Shown: in pieces, positions 17,842 to 27,296 of the stretch
How the letters are laid out: every line of letters starts with the position of its first letter
Numbering within the stretch: position 1 is the stretch's first letter
Assembly (NCBI RefSeq): GCF_947496855.1
Contig: NZ_CANMED010000004.1
Coordinates: 248,001 to 312,000 of the forward strand
Direction of reading: 5' to 3'
Length of the DNA stretch: 64,000 bases
Source: an uncultured Aquimarina sp.
Lineage (GTDB): Bacteria; Bacteroidota; Bacteroidia; Flavobacteriales; Flavobacteriaceae
Notes under the pieces: generated by a model
The model's database searches: none
Seen by the model: only the letters and a program-made list of their open reading frames with translations
What the model was told of the DNA's origin: nothing
Program-made: the position numbers and the translations under genes

Positions 17842-18500
17842 TTTTTAAATTGATCAGAAATCATTTTAACAAAGGCATTTAGAACTTGGTCAGCAGTATT
17901 AGGATCTGCAACATCAAGAAGACACACATTAACTAATTGTCGGTCTTTTTCTAAAGTTAAATCGTACGTAATAGATTCTAAAATATACGTAGTAGATATA
18001 GTCTTTGACTCCGGTGATGAATCAAAATCTAGCTTGTCTAGATCTGGCAAATCATTTAGATTATCAAAGGTTTCTACTGTAAAAGTGCTTTTTCTTTTAT
18101 TTTCTATAAGAATTTTTCCTCTTTCCGGTTTCGAAGAATTGTTGGTTTCGATAGTTTTCTTTAATGATGTAATTAATAATGCTTCTATTTTTTTTTCTTC
18201 GAACATTCTTAGAATTTGCTCAACTTCTTCCGTAGTTCTTTGTTCTTTATCTCTGATATTAGGGAATACATTATGCATTTCAACAACATCAATATGTTGT
18301 TTCTTTAGTTTAGATGCAATTGCTTTTTCATAAGATTTTTGAATGGCAGGATTAGGGCTTTTTGCAACTACTAAAATTTTCTTACTTTTTACTGTTAGAA
18401 AATCTTCTGATTTCCAAGAATCAATTAACTTGATCGCAGAACAACTCCACAGAATTATGCTAATTAGCGTAACTCTTAGAAGATGTTTTATTTTTTTCAT
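17838..18500 (-). CDS. Lipoprotein of unknown function, DUF4136-like in outline
   Basis: This 220-residue protein has a lipobox (LWSC, Cys20) followed by SAIKLIDSWKSED and KSKKILVVAKSPNPAIQKSYE. That beginning resembles DUF4136-type lipoproteins, where a conserved DW/SW segment precedes a nucleotide-binding-like strand. I am not sure of the family. It overlaps the DUF2235 gene by 4 bp, so the two products are probably translationally coupled and made together. It has no obvious catalytic residues. Confidence 0.7.
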   Translation of the reverse strand: MKKIKHLLRVTLISIILWSCSAIKLIDSWKSEDFLTVKSKKILVVAKSPNPAIQKSYEKAIASKLKKQHIDVVEMHNVFPNIRDKEQRTTEEVEQILRMFEEKKIEALLITSLKKTIETNNSSKPERGKILIENKRKSTFTVETFDNLNDLPDLDKLDFDSSPESKTISTTYILESITYDLTLEKDRQLVNVCLLDVADPNTADQVLNAFVKMISDQFKK

Positions 18501-18535
18501 TACAAATAAATTTAGCTGATTAATTTTTTTAGTTT

Positions 18536-19237
18536 TTAAAATGAGTAGCCCAATTTTATTCCATATCGAAATGCAGGAAGTACAATAGTTGTATCTTGGT
18601 TTCCATTTATACGAAAATCAAGATTAAGTCCATCAAAAACAGCATATTCAGAAAGCGCATCAGATACATCATCATAGAATTCATCTGGTATGGGCTGTTT
18701 TTCAATAAGCTTAATCTTATTAGTACTTACGCCAGGCCCAGCAATCAAAAAATCGATAAAGAAACGTTCCATAATCATTAATTTATAGCCTATTTCTAAT
18801 CCACCGGCAAATGTTATTATGTTGGCATCAATTTCAATAGTACTGTCCATTTGATTGCTATCTGTATAAACACCTAAGATTTCATCGGTGAAATTCTGAT
18901 ATTTAGCATAAACTCCAACATAAAACCCAGACAATCCATTACTAGATTTTTGTGTATACCATCTAAATTCGGGCAAGATTTTTATTCCCTTAAAACTAAA
19001 CTCGTCGATAGAAATCTGATCTCTATTAATTCCTGGGATTTTAAATATTCCTGAACCTGTTTTTAACCCAACAGCAACTCCTACACTTATTTGATCATAA
19101 ATGGCTCTTTCATATTGAAGCTGCACAGTACCAAAAATTGGTAAAAGAGGATCTATATTAATGTGATTTTTTTCTTGTGCCCTCACCATAATACCAATTA
19201 TAAGAAAATAAATAACTATCAAAACTTTATTTTCCAT
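18536..19237 (-). CDS. Outer-membrane beta-barrel-like protein, DUF3575 type
   Basis: This 233-residue protein has a signal peptide (LIVIYFLIIGIMVRAQ) and alternating polar and hydrophobic segments ending in an aromatic strand (FRYGIKLGYSF), typical of a small outer-membrane barrel. The opening INIDPLLPIFGTVQLQYERA fits DUF3575 proteins. It is the first gene of the six-gene run leading to LytS/LytTR, and lies 81 bp after the RND pump gene. Its role is unknown. Confidence 0.72.
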   Translation of the reverse strand: MENKVLIVIYFLIIGIMVRAQEKNHINIDPLLPIFGTVQLQYERAIYDQISVGVAVGLKTGSGIFKIPGINRDQISIDEFSFKGIKILPEFRWYTQKSSNGLSGFYVGVYAKYQNFTDEILGVYTDSNQMDSTIEIDANIITFAGGLEIGYKLMIMERFFIDFLIAGPGVSTNKIKLIEKQPIPDEFYDDVSDALSEYAVFDGLNLDFRINGNQDTTIVLPAFRYGIKLGYSF

Positions 19238-19318
19238 GTTAATGCAATTTTTTAGTATAGTTCATTAGGCATATGTTAAACTTAGATATCAACCATTTAA
19301 TAAATTCTGAAACATTTT

Positions 19319-22300
19319 TTACTCCAACAATGTATCATCAAACTTATATCCGTTGTAATCCACCTTATACAATACACTATAAAAAGCAGGAATAAATAGT
19401 AAAGTAATTACAGTGCCAAATAACAATCCAATCATAATTGTAACCGCCATAGGTTCCCACATTTCTCCTCCACCTAGATACAAGGGGATAAGACCTAAAA
19501 CAGTAGTGAACGTTGCTAAAATTATAGGTCTAAAGCGTTGCAAACAAGCTGCTATAATAGCATCTTGTGGTTTTCGTTTGATTTCATTTTCCTCTATTTC
19601 AATCCGATCTACAAGTACAATGGCATTATTAATTACAATTCCTGCTAATGAAATCACACCTAAAAAGGCCATAAATCCGAAAGGAACATTAAAGATTAAT
19701 AGACCCAATACCATACCAATAACTCCCAATGGTATAGTGCAAACAATCATGACCATTTTACGAAAGGAGTTGAATTGAATTATTAATAACATCACAATAA
19801 TAAAGGCGGATAATGGTAAATAACTAGCAACTGCTCCCATATTTTCAGAAGTACTTTCTGCATCTCCTCCCAGATTATAAGTGTATTCATTACCCCATTG
19901 TTCTGCTTGTTCTTCTAACCAAGGTGTAATCTCTTCGATGATAGCTGAGGCATTCCCACCGGAAGCAAGTTCACTAGAAACATTAATTGTTCTTGTTATG
20001 TCATTGCGTTTAAACAAAGTGTATTGCCATTTTGGAGAAATTGAAGCTACTTGAAGTAACGGAACACTTTTGCCTGAATTTTGTGAATATACATTCAACG
20101 ATTCCAAAGAAGTTAAAGATTGTTCTGTTTGTTGATCACTTACCATTACTATAGGTATTGACTTGTCATCCTCCCTATACTCGCCCGCACTAAAACCATC
20201 TAATACAGTTTGCAAAGAGGTCGCAATATCTTGGTTTGTAATTCCGGCTAATTGAGCTTTGTTTTGGTTTATATCAATAACAAATTTTTTACCCCTTGGT
20301 CCCCAGTCATCTTTAATGTTTTTCGTACCTTTTATAGAAGTAAGTTTAGCTTTTATAGTTTCAGATATTTCTGCTAATTTATCAGGGTTATCGCCAGATA
20401 CTTTTATTTCTACAGGTGTTCCTGATCCACCAGACCCTAAAAGTCCTACTTTAATTTCTGCATTAGGAAAAGCATTGTAGCAATATGTATCTAATTTTTC
20501 AACTAAACTCGCATTTACTAAATAGCTTGTAGTATTAATTAGAATATGTGCATAGTTCGAGTTGGCCTCATCGGCGCTATATCCAATATCATATGCAGAT
20601 GGTCCTTCACCAATATAAGCTGACCAATCCACAATGCCATCAACTCTTTCTTCGTTTACCTGCAATTCTTTTCGTATGTAAGACTCAATATCAAGAATAA
20701 TTTCTTGTGTTTTACCAATTTTTGTCCCTTCTGGTAAATTTATATCAGCAGTAATCATATTACGGTCACTATCAGGAAAGAAAACAAATGCCAAGAGTCC
20801 GAAGCCTAGAATGGATGAAATAAACAAACAAGCAATACCAAATAATACACTTCGCTTCCAAGATAATGCGATTAGGATTAAATCCTTGTATTTTGTTTTT
20901 AAACCATTAATCAAACGGTCAAGAAAACTTACTTTCCCTTCTTCTTGTTTTTTCACCTTGAGGAAGAAAACACAGAACAGAGTAATAATACTTAAAGAGA
21001 TAATCCAGGAAGATAAGAGAGCAATTGTAATCACTACAAAAATTGGCCCCATAATATCTCCCATTACAGACTCAGCCATATAAAAGGAAAGAAATGCCGC
21101 CGAAGTTGTCAAGGTGGAAATGAGAAGTGGCGTAAAAAGTTCTGAACAAGAATCTATGGCTGCTTTTTTTAGATCAAGACCTTTTTCTACTTTAACCATT
21201 ATTGATTCTGCCACAACAATACCATTATCCACCATCATACCTAATGCCATTATTAATGCTGCCAGAGTTATCTGATTTAGTCCAACATCGATTAACCCCA
21301 TTATAAAAAGTGTTGTTATAGTTACAATGGGAATAAGACTTGCAATGATCAAACCTGTTCTAAAACCTAAAAAGATCAGCATTACAGCTAGTACAATGCC
21401 TATAGATTGCAAAAGATTACCAACAAAATCACCTATTTTGTTATCAATATAAGTGTCAATTGAAGATATACGAGACAACTCCAAACCAATGGGAAGTTTG
21501 TTTTTCCATTTTTCAAGCAAAATATCTATTTCTTCACCAAGCTGGATAATATTTGCGCCGTCATTTAGTGAGATATGTAATGAAAGAGCGTCTTTTCCAT
21601 TAATTCTAACTTTCTGAGTTGGTGGATTTACATAACCCTTTTCTATTAAAGTAATATCACCTAAGGCAACTACCTGTCCACTTTCTCCCACAGGAATTAA
21701 CATGTTTTTTATGTCTTCTACACTATTGAAATTACCTGTTGGTTCTAGGGTAATTCTTTCATCTTCAACATTAATCTTTCCACCTGAACTTAAAATATTA
21801 GTGTTATTTATTGCATTTTGCAATATACTTGAAGTTAGTCCATATGTTTTTAACTTGGAATTATCAAACTTTACAAACACCTTTTCATCCTGATCACCAT
21901 TAATTTCAACTTTGGCCGCATCAGACAATTTTACTAAATCATCCTTTAAATCATCAGCATACGTTTTCATTTCATCAAAAGAATATCCATCACTCGTCAT
22001 CCCTATTGCAATACCAAAAACTTCGCCTATTCCATCATCTTTTAAATCTGGTTGGATATTAGATGGTAATCCTTGGATATTATTTAGTTTACGTCTCAAT
22101 CGATCCCAAACAGCTTGAAGTTCTTCAGGTGTTACTTCCATTTTTAGTTCTACTTGTACCACTGATAAACCAGTTCTCGATGTACTAGTAACTTCTTTTA
22201 ATTCAGGAAGTTCTTGAGTCACTTTTTCAATCTTATCTGTTACTAGTTCTTCTACTCTGCTAGGACTGGCTCCAGGAAATGAAGAGACTATGGAAGCTAC

Positions 22301-22429
22301 ACGAATTGTGTATGGAGGCATACTATCTCGTGATAGACTTTGATAACCGACAATTCCCATAAGTATAACCACCCCAAGAATACTTAATACAACACGATTA
22401 TTATCTATAGAAAATTTAGTAAGATTCAT
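19319..22429 (-). CDS. RND-family efflux pump, AcrB-like inner-membrane subunit
   Basis: This 1036-residue protein is full length for an HAE-type RND transporter. It has an N-terminal transmembrane helix, two large periplasmic loops, and the helix-4 proton-relay segment MALGMMVDNGIVVAES. FPGASPSRVEELVTDKIE near residue 50 is also typical. It uses the proton gradient to drive export of unknown substrates (drugs, lipids or metabolites). It follows the adaptor gene by 21 bp. The proton-relay motif and tripartite context speak against a heavy-metal CusA role, though this is not certain. Confidence 0.94.
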   Translation of the reverse strand: MNLTKFSIDNNRVVLSILGVVILMGIVGYQSLSRDSMPPYTIRVASIVSSFPGASPSRVEELVTDKIEKVTQELPELKEVTSTSRTGLSVVQVELKMEVTPEELQAVWDRLRRKLNNIQGLPSNIQPDLKDDGIGEVFGIAIGMTSDGYSFDEMKTYADDLKDDLVKLSDAAKVEINGDQDEKVFVKFDNSKLKTYGLTSSILQNAINNTNILSSGGKINVEDERITLEPTGNFNSVEDIKNMLIPVGESGQVVALGDITLIEKGYVNPPTQKVRINGKDALSLHISLNDGANIIQLGEEIDILLEKWKNKLPIGLELSRISSIDTYIDNKIGDFVGNLLQSIGIVLAVMLIFLGFRTGLIIASLIPIVTITTLFIMGLIDVGLNQITLAALIMALGMMVDNGIVVAESIMVKVEKGLDLKKAAIDSCSELFTPLLISTLTTSAAFLSFYMAESVMGDIMGPIFVVITIALLSSWIISLSIITLFCVFFLKVKKQEEGKVSFLDRLINGLKTKYKDLILIALSWKRSVLFGIACLFISSILGFGLLAFVFFPDSDRNMITADINLPEGTKIGKTQEIILDIESYIRKELQVNEERVDGIVDWSAYIGEGPSAYDIGYSADEANSNYAHILINTTSYLVNASLVEKLDTYCYNAFPNAEIKVGLLGSGGSGTPVEIKVSGDNPDKLAEISETIKAKLTSIKGTKNIKDDWGPRGKKFVIDINQNKAQLAGITNQDIATSLQTVLDGFSAGEYREDDKSIPIVMVSDQQTEQSLTSLESLNVYSQNSGKSVPLLQVASISPKWQYTLFKRNDITRTINVSSELASGGNASAIIEEITPWLEEQAEQWGNEYTYNLGGDAESTSENMGAVASYLPLSAFIIVMLLIIQFNSFRKMVMIVCTIPLGVIGMVLGLLIFNVPFGFMAFLGVISLAGIVINNAIVLVDRIEIEENEIKRKPQDAIIAACLQRFRPIILATFTTVLGLIPLYLGGGEMWEPMAVTIMIGLLFGTVITLLFIPAFYSVLYKVDYNGYKFDDTLLE

Positions 22430-22450
22430 ATCTTTTTGTTTAAGGTTAAC

Positions 22451-23539
22451 TTATTTTAATCTTACTTTTTGGCCATCTAATAATGTTTGTAAACCGGCAA
22501 TGGCTATTTTTTCGCCACTATTTAATCCACTTTTTATTTTAAAACCATTACTAGTCATTTCACCTAATTCTATTTTCTGTTTTTTTACAGTTCCAGTTTT
22601 GTCATCATTTGTATGAATAACAAATACAAAATTTCCTCCATTGTCTTCACCAACAGCTTTAATAGGTATTATTAAAGTGTTTTCATATGTCCCATCTAGT
22701 TTTCCAAAATTGAAAGTAACATTTGCTGCCATACCAGGTTTTACTTGGGTATTTGCTGCTGTAATATCTATTTTAACTGGATACGTTGATGAATTTGAAT
22801 CAACAACAGGCGATACCTCTATTACATTACCTTTAAACTTGCCGTCTAATGAAGAAAGAGAAACGGTTACTTCCATATTGGTTTCAATCTTATTGATAAC
22901 ATTTTCGGGCAGGCCAACGACAATGTTAATTTGCTCACCGGCATTTAAAACTGCAATTGTTTGACCTGCACTCACATTAGCATTTAAAGTACCAGGTTTA
23001 TTGGCGATAGTCCCATCTTTGGGTGCGGTAATATATCCATAGCTAATCTGTGATTGTTGAATTCTTTTATTTCGTTTTGCAGATTCATATTGATCCAAAG
23101 CACTTTGATAATTATTTTTTGCAGATTCATATTCACTTAACGATTGGCTACCACTTTCATATAAAGATTTGGTTCTTTCCAAAGCGGATTTGGCTGTTTT
23201 CATAGCCGAGTTTGCACTATTTAATGCAGAAACTGATTGCTCATACGCAAGATTAGCTTGTACATTATCCAACTTTGCAATTAAATCGCCTTTTTTTACT
23301 TTTTGTCCTACAGCAACATTCAGTTCGGTTATAATTCCACCACTTCTAAAACTTAATTCAATCTCATCACCAGCTTTAGCCACACCACTAAATGAACGAA
23401 TTTTCTGATCATTAGAAGTGCCTACTGTTTGGTAACTTACAGGACGTAGAACCTCCTCTTTTTTTTTCTCTTCCTCTTTACAAGAATTAATTACTAAAAC
23501 TGCTAGTAGTATTAGCATTACTGGACGTAAATATTTCAT
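22451..23539 (-). CDS. RND efflux periplasmic adaptor lipoprotein
   Basis: This 362-residue protein has a lipobox (VINSC, Cys20), a lipoyl-like half (FRSGGIITELNVAVGQKVKKGD), a helical hairpin rich in Ala, Ser and Gln at about 95-165, and beta-barrel domains ending in GEKIAIAGLQTLLDGQ. It bridges the RND pump to the TolC-like outer-membrane channel across the periplasm. It lies 18 bp after the TolC-fusion gene and 21 bp before the pump, in the usual three-gene arrangement. Confidence 0.94.
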   Translation of the reverse strand: MKYLRPVMLILLAVLVINSCKEEEKKKEEVLRPVSYQTVGTSNDQKIRSFSGVAKAGDEIELSFRSGGIITELNVAVGQKVKKGDLIAKLDNVQANLAYEQSVSALNSANSAMKTAKSALERTKSLYESGSQSLSEYESAKNNYQSALDQYESAKRNKRIQQSQISYGYITAPKDGTIANKPGTLNANVSAGQTIAVLNAGEQINIVVGLPENVINKIETNMEVTVSLSSLDGKFKGNVIEVSPVVDSNSSTYPVKIDITAANTQVKPGMAANVTFNFGKLDGTYENTLIIPIKAVGEDNGGNFVFVIHTNDDKTGTVKKQKIELGEMTSNGFKIKSGLNSGEKIAIAGLQTLLDGQKVRLK

Positions 23540-23557
23540 GATCTAGTATATGTTTTT

Positions 23558-25900
23558 TTAGTTTTTACTTAAAATAAACGCTCGAGCTCTTTGGATAAAA
23601 TCCTGGTTGCTTTCCTCAGAATTCATTAGGAAAAAATAACCAATTGAACGTTCTAATTGCATAGATGCTAACAAATAATTATAGTTGGCGTTAGCTCTTG
23701 CTATTTGTGATTGTAAATAGTTAGTTTGCGCATCGATTAATTGAATTAATGGGACAGCTCCTTCCCTATAAGAATTTTGAGTCAAAATAAGACTTTCCTT
23801 GGCTGCATCTTCTGCTACTTTTGAAATTTGGATGTTAGCAATTTCATTGGTCAAGTCTAGTATCAGCATATTGATATTATTCTCAATACTCAAATTAATG
23901 TTCGCTTTCTGTATATTGAGCTGATCCTCTTGGATTTTGGCTGTTTGTTTATTTATATTCCTGGTGTTTTGATTGAAAATTGGTAATGAAACTTTTAAAG
24001 CGGCAAAATAATATCCACTTGGAATATCAGGTGTGCCTTCTGGATAACTACTTCCTATACCTGATCGCGAAATTTCTAAGTCATATCCTCCAGCGAGGGC
24101 TACAATTGGAACAAATCTTCCAGCATTATTTAATTTATAATTGCGTCGAGTTGCTTCCAGATTATATCCAATATTTTTAAGTTCAGGTGCATTCTTTTTT
24201 GCTTCTTCTATTAAAAAATGGACTAAATGTGGTCTTAGTTTTGGGTTGTCTAAAATTTCTTTAAAATCATCATAACGATAATTTACGAATAACCCTTCAG
24301 AGATGTTAGCATCTTGGACATCTATTTCCATCGCAATGGGATTATTCATTAGTTGATTAATAGTATAGTATGATTGACTCAATTGATTACCGGCTTCAAT
24401 CAAAGTTTGCATATTTTGCGCAAGTTCACTTCTGAATCTGAATATATCTGATTTTCCGGCAGCACCTGCCTGAAAATTTTGCTCAGAAATTTCGAGATTC
24501 TTTTTGGTAACTTCTAAGTTTCGCGCCTGAATTTGAGCGTTGGTTTTTAAAATCAAAGCATTAAAATAAGCTACAGAGCCGTTTAAAATAGCATCTAGTT
24601 CCAGTGCATTATAGGTCTCCTGTTGCGCTTTTTGAAGATTGTTTTGGACGGTGACTCCAGCAGCTGCGGCTTCAGAATAAACAAGTTGTTCTAATTCAAC
24701 ACTGCCTTCTGTAGTAAACTCTGGAGCTTCTCCAAAAGAAACTTCAGCTAATTTAGGGTCAATATAAGTTCCGGTAGTACTTGCCGATATGTTTGGAAGA
24801 AAGTTGCTTTTTGCCGTTTTTATATCTTGAGTGCTTAAATCAATATTCTTACGTTCTGCCTCAAGCTCTAAATTACGACCTATTAGTCCATTCATAATAT
24901 CCAAAAGCGAGTAGGTGTTTTCAGAAATGAAATCGTTTTCTCCTCCCACAATATCCATGGTTCCCAACATACTATATCGTAATGGAAATTTTATTTCCTT
25001 AGCCGTATTAAAATTTAAGGAAAGTTTATTTTTATATTCCAAAAGTATAGGTAATTCTGAAGGATTACTACCTTCAACAATCGCTTCTACATTTAATGCA
25101 ATACGCCTAAAAAATTGATCAATATTCGTTTCCGGTTGATTAGAAGCCAAAATTCCTTTTTTTACATCTTCTTTACTAAATGCTGAAAATGAAGGGAGCT
25201 TTTTAGAATTAATACTTTTAATCAACGTTTTGAATTCAATATCATTTAAATAAAAGCCTCCTGTCAGATATACTGCATCAAGGCCTTTTAAATCCGTAGA
25301 TAGACTACCATCCTTGTTTAATAAAATCAGTTGATAAGAACTATCCTTCTTAGCGAAATAATCATCAAATAATTTTTTTACAGGTAATTGTTTAATCATA
25401 AAATCATCTATAATGATACCAATCCTTTTATAATCAAATAGTGATCTAAAAACATCTAAATCCTTCGTATAAGAAAAAGGAGCAATGAGGTAGGTGATAT
25501 TATCTGTTTCAGAGGTTTTTTGACCTTCTGGAAAATCATAAAAATCACTATTAGCACTACCAAAAAGAATAATAGGTTTTGGGTACTGTTCTTCTTTATC
25601 AATTACTATAGTATTAATTAGCCCAAAAGCTAAAATGATATCAGCATCAGAATTGATCGATGTACTGTAATTTGATTTTGCTGTTTCGATATCAAATCTA
25701 TTTTCAAGAACATCCTTAAAAATAACTGTTGCACTTGGTGAAACAACAGATCTTATTTCATTTTGAAGTTTTGTAAGTAACTGGGTTGTTTTTGCTGTTG
25801 ATTTATCAGATAGAATACTTATAGTCACTGTTTTTGAGGATTGAGAATATCCTAACAACTGTGCAAAAATGAGTAAGAGTAGTAATGTTGTGTTTTTCAT
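23558..25900 (-). CDS. TolC-like outer-membrane efflux protein with a fused N-terminal periplasmic-binding-like domain
   Basis: This 780-residue protein is far longer than a TolC (about 450). After a signal peptide (LLLLLIFAQLLGYSQ), residues 20 to about 310 resemble the ABC substrate-binding-like fold (PF04392 type): SKTVTISILSDKS, DADIILAFGLINTIV, YKRIGIIIDDF and LDAVYLTGGFYLND. From about 330 there is an outer-membrane efflux protein with long coiled helices and two repeats, including SQSYYTINQLMNNP and REGAVPLIQLIDAQTNYLQSQ. No stop or frameshift is needed, so the fusion is genuine in this sequence. It may sense or recruit substrates for the pump. Confidence 0.88.
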   Translation of the reverse strand: MKNTTLLLLLIFAQLLGYSQSSKTVTISILSDKSTAKTTQLLTKLQNEIRSVVSPSATVIFKDVLENRFDIETAKSNYSTSINSDADIILAFGLINTIVIDKEEQYPKPIILFGSANSDFYDFPEGQKTSETDNITYLIAPFSYTKDLDVFRSLFDYKRIGIIIDDFMIKQLPVKKLFDDYFAKKDSSYQLILLNKDGSLSTDLKGLDAVYLTGGFYLNDIEFKTLIKSINSKKLPSFSAFSKEDVKKGILASNQPETNIDQFFRRIALNVEAIVEGSNPSELPILLEYKNKLSLNFNTAKEIKFPLRYSMLGTMDIVGGENDFISENTYSLLDIMNGLIGRNLELEAERKNIDLSTQDIKTAKSNFLPNISASTTGTYIDPKLAEVSFGEAPEFTTEGSVELEQLVYSEAAAAGVTVQNNLQKAQQETYNALELDAILNGSVAYFNALILKTNAQIQARNLEVTKKNLEISEQNFQAGAAGKSDIFRFRSELAQNMQTLIEAGNQLSQSYYTINQLMNNPIAMEIDVQDANISEGLFVNYRYDDFKEILDNPKLRPHLVHFLIEEAKKNAPELKNIGYNLEATRRNYKLNNAGRFVPIVALAGGYDLEISRSGIGSSYPEGTPDIPSGYYFAALKVSLPIFNQNTRNINKQTAKIQEDQLNIQKANINLSIENNINMLILDLTNEIANIQISKVAEDAAKESLILTQNSYREGAVPLIQLIDAQTNYLQSQIARANANYNYLLASMQLERSIGYFFLMNSEESNQDFIQRARAFILSKN

Positions 25901-25943
25901 ATTACTAAGATGATGCGTGTATACTATAAATTAAAATAATTGG

Positions 25944-26354
25944 TTATAACTGATTGAGCCGCTTATTCACTGACCAGGATAGTTTATCATAAAATTTAGA
26001 AAAACTCTCGAATTGTTTTACAGGTAATATTTGCTCAAGCTCTTTGTTTTGTTTTTTTATCAAATTATTAAAGCTGTCAATGATCTCAATCTTAGTTAGT
26101 TGAGGATCTTCACTGATTTGTTCCATTTTTAAACCATAATAGGATGTAATAACCATAAATCGAGCAGTTGCTTTTGGAGTCATCGCTTCATCCGTAATGA
26201 GATTCCTGATCCAATTTTCGATATACTTGGTTTCTTCCTTCTTAAATATTTCTAAAACAGGTTTTGTATCATCTTCAATAACTTCTGTTTGTCCAAAAGT
26301 GATTGTTGAAAAAAAAATAAACCATATACCAAAGAAAATATTTTTGATTCTCAT
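25944..26354 (-). CDS. Small secreted protein, distant relative of the 26379-26801 product
   Basis: This 136-residue protein has a signal peptide ending near ITFGQ and a charged helical remainder. YYGLKMEQ and PVKQFESFSKFYDKLSWSVNKR align loosely with the YH..KM and QF.IHK segments of two other proteins in the window. It is second in the RND operon, 24 bp after its sister gene and 43 bp before the TolC fusion. The function is unknown; it may be a periplasmic accessory of the pump. Confidence 0.7.
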   Translation of the reverse strand: MRIKNIFFGIWFIFFSTITFGQTEVIEDDTKPVLEIFKKEETKYIENWIRNLITDEAMTPKATARFMVITSYYGLKMEQISEDPQLTKIEIIDSFNNLIKKQNKELEQILPVKQFESFSKFYDKLSWSVNKRLNQL

Positions 26355-26378
26355 TCTGTAACTAAGTTAGCATAATTC

Positions 26379-26801
26379 CTAATTGGTCCAACCATTACGA
26401 TTATATACGCTAGTTATAATTTTACCAAAACTTTCCTTATGTATTGCAAACTGATCATTAGTGAGGATTTCTTTCATATCTTTATCTAACTCTTTTACCA
26501 TAATCTTAAACTTGGATATTATTTCTTTTTCTGTAAACTGAGCATCTTTATCATCTAACCTGCCCATTTTGTTAGTGTGATATCCAAGAATCATGTAATA
26601 ATCATCTTGCAAATCTTCAGAAAGTTTCATTTTATCCACTTCTCCGGCAACGAAAACTTGTAAATTGTCTTTTTCATCCGATGAGAATATCTCTACTTTG
26701 TTCTTTTGTCTTTCTTGTAGTTTTTCATCTTGTGTCTGGCTATATGTAGATAGAAAAGTTATTAATAATAGCCCCGTGATGATCGTTTTCATAATAATCA
26801 A
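26379..26801 (-). CDS. Small secreted protein, first gene of the RND operon
   Basis: This 140-residue protein has a signal peptide (TIITGLLLITFLSTYSQ) and a charged, predicted helical domain. It is a clear paralogue of the first gene of the dcuA operon (3020-3448): VDKMKLS, YHTNKMGRL, FAIHKESF and VYNRNGW match there. No known family is recognised. The ATG four codons in (MKTIITG) is an equally good start. The promoter should be in the 84 bp shared with the divergent TerB-like gene. Confidence 0.75.
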   Translation of the reverse strand: MIIMKTIITGLLLITFLSTYSQTQDEKLQERQKNKVEIFSSDEKDNLQVFVAGEVDKMKLSEDLQDDYYMILGYHTNKMGRLDDKDAQFTEKEIISKFKIMVKELDKDMKEILTNDQFAIHKESFGKIITSVYNRNGWTN

Positions 26802-26843
26802 TTTTTTAAAGATGATCTTAAAAGATAATCTGTGTGTTATTAG

Positions 26844-26872
26844 TTTTTGCTAATTTCATTGTTTAGCAAAAA
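26844..26872. promoter_or_regulatory. Inverted repeat between the divergent RND operon and TerB-like gene
   Basis: Arms TTTTTGCTA (26844-26852) and TAGCAAAAA (26864-26872) are exact reverse complements around an 11-bp spacer. The site ends 13 bp before the TerB-like start codon and begins 43 bp from the start of the RND operon. It could be an operator for either side. Confidence 0.35.
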
Positions 26873-26885
26873 TTACTACTATATT

Positions 26886-27296
26886 ATGAAATCAGAAAGT
26901 ACCTATCATTATCAATTTGGCGCAGTTGTTAAAATAACTTTAAGAGATGGAGAAGTATCGGAAGAAGAGAAAACCTTTTTAGATCACTTAGCGAAAGTTT
27001 TAGGAATTTCACAAGAAGAATATGATTACATCATGCAAAACTATCTCAACTATCCATTAGAACCCACTACCACCTATAATGAGCGGTTAGAAAGTATGTA
27101 TACCTTGGCAAAGCTTATTTCCGAAGATGAAACCATTTCTGGAGAACAACAAACTCTTTGGTTAGAAAGAATGGCCAAAGCAATAGGGTTTACTCCAGGA
27201 AATGTTAAATACATCGTTGCAAAATCACTAGCAGTTATTGAGAAAGGAGTAGATCAGGAAATATATAAAGAGGAAATCAGGAATATTAATAAGTGA
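26886..27296 (+). CDS. TerB-like protein
   Basis: This 136-residue cytoplasmic protein is all helical in appearance. It has AVVKITLRDGEVSEEEKTFL near the start and a second acidic segment, AKLISEDETISGEQQ, as in TerB/DjlA-type domains, where such acidic loops may bind metal. I chose the ATG at 26886 because upstream codons lie in the inverted repeat and do not look coding. The name comes from tellurite resistance, but most TerB homologues have no proven role. It is divergent from the RND operon and stands alone. Confidence 0.75.
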   Translation: MKSESTYHYQFGAVVKITLRDGEVSEEEKTFLDHLAKVLGISQEEYDYIMQNYLNYPLEPTTTYNERLESMYTLAKLISEDETISGEQQTLWLERMAKAIGFTPGNVKYIVAKSLAVIEKGVDQEIYKEEIRNINK

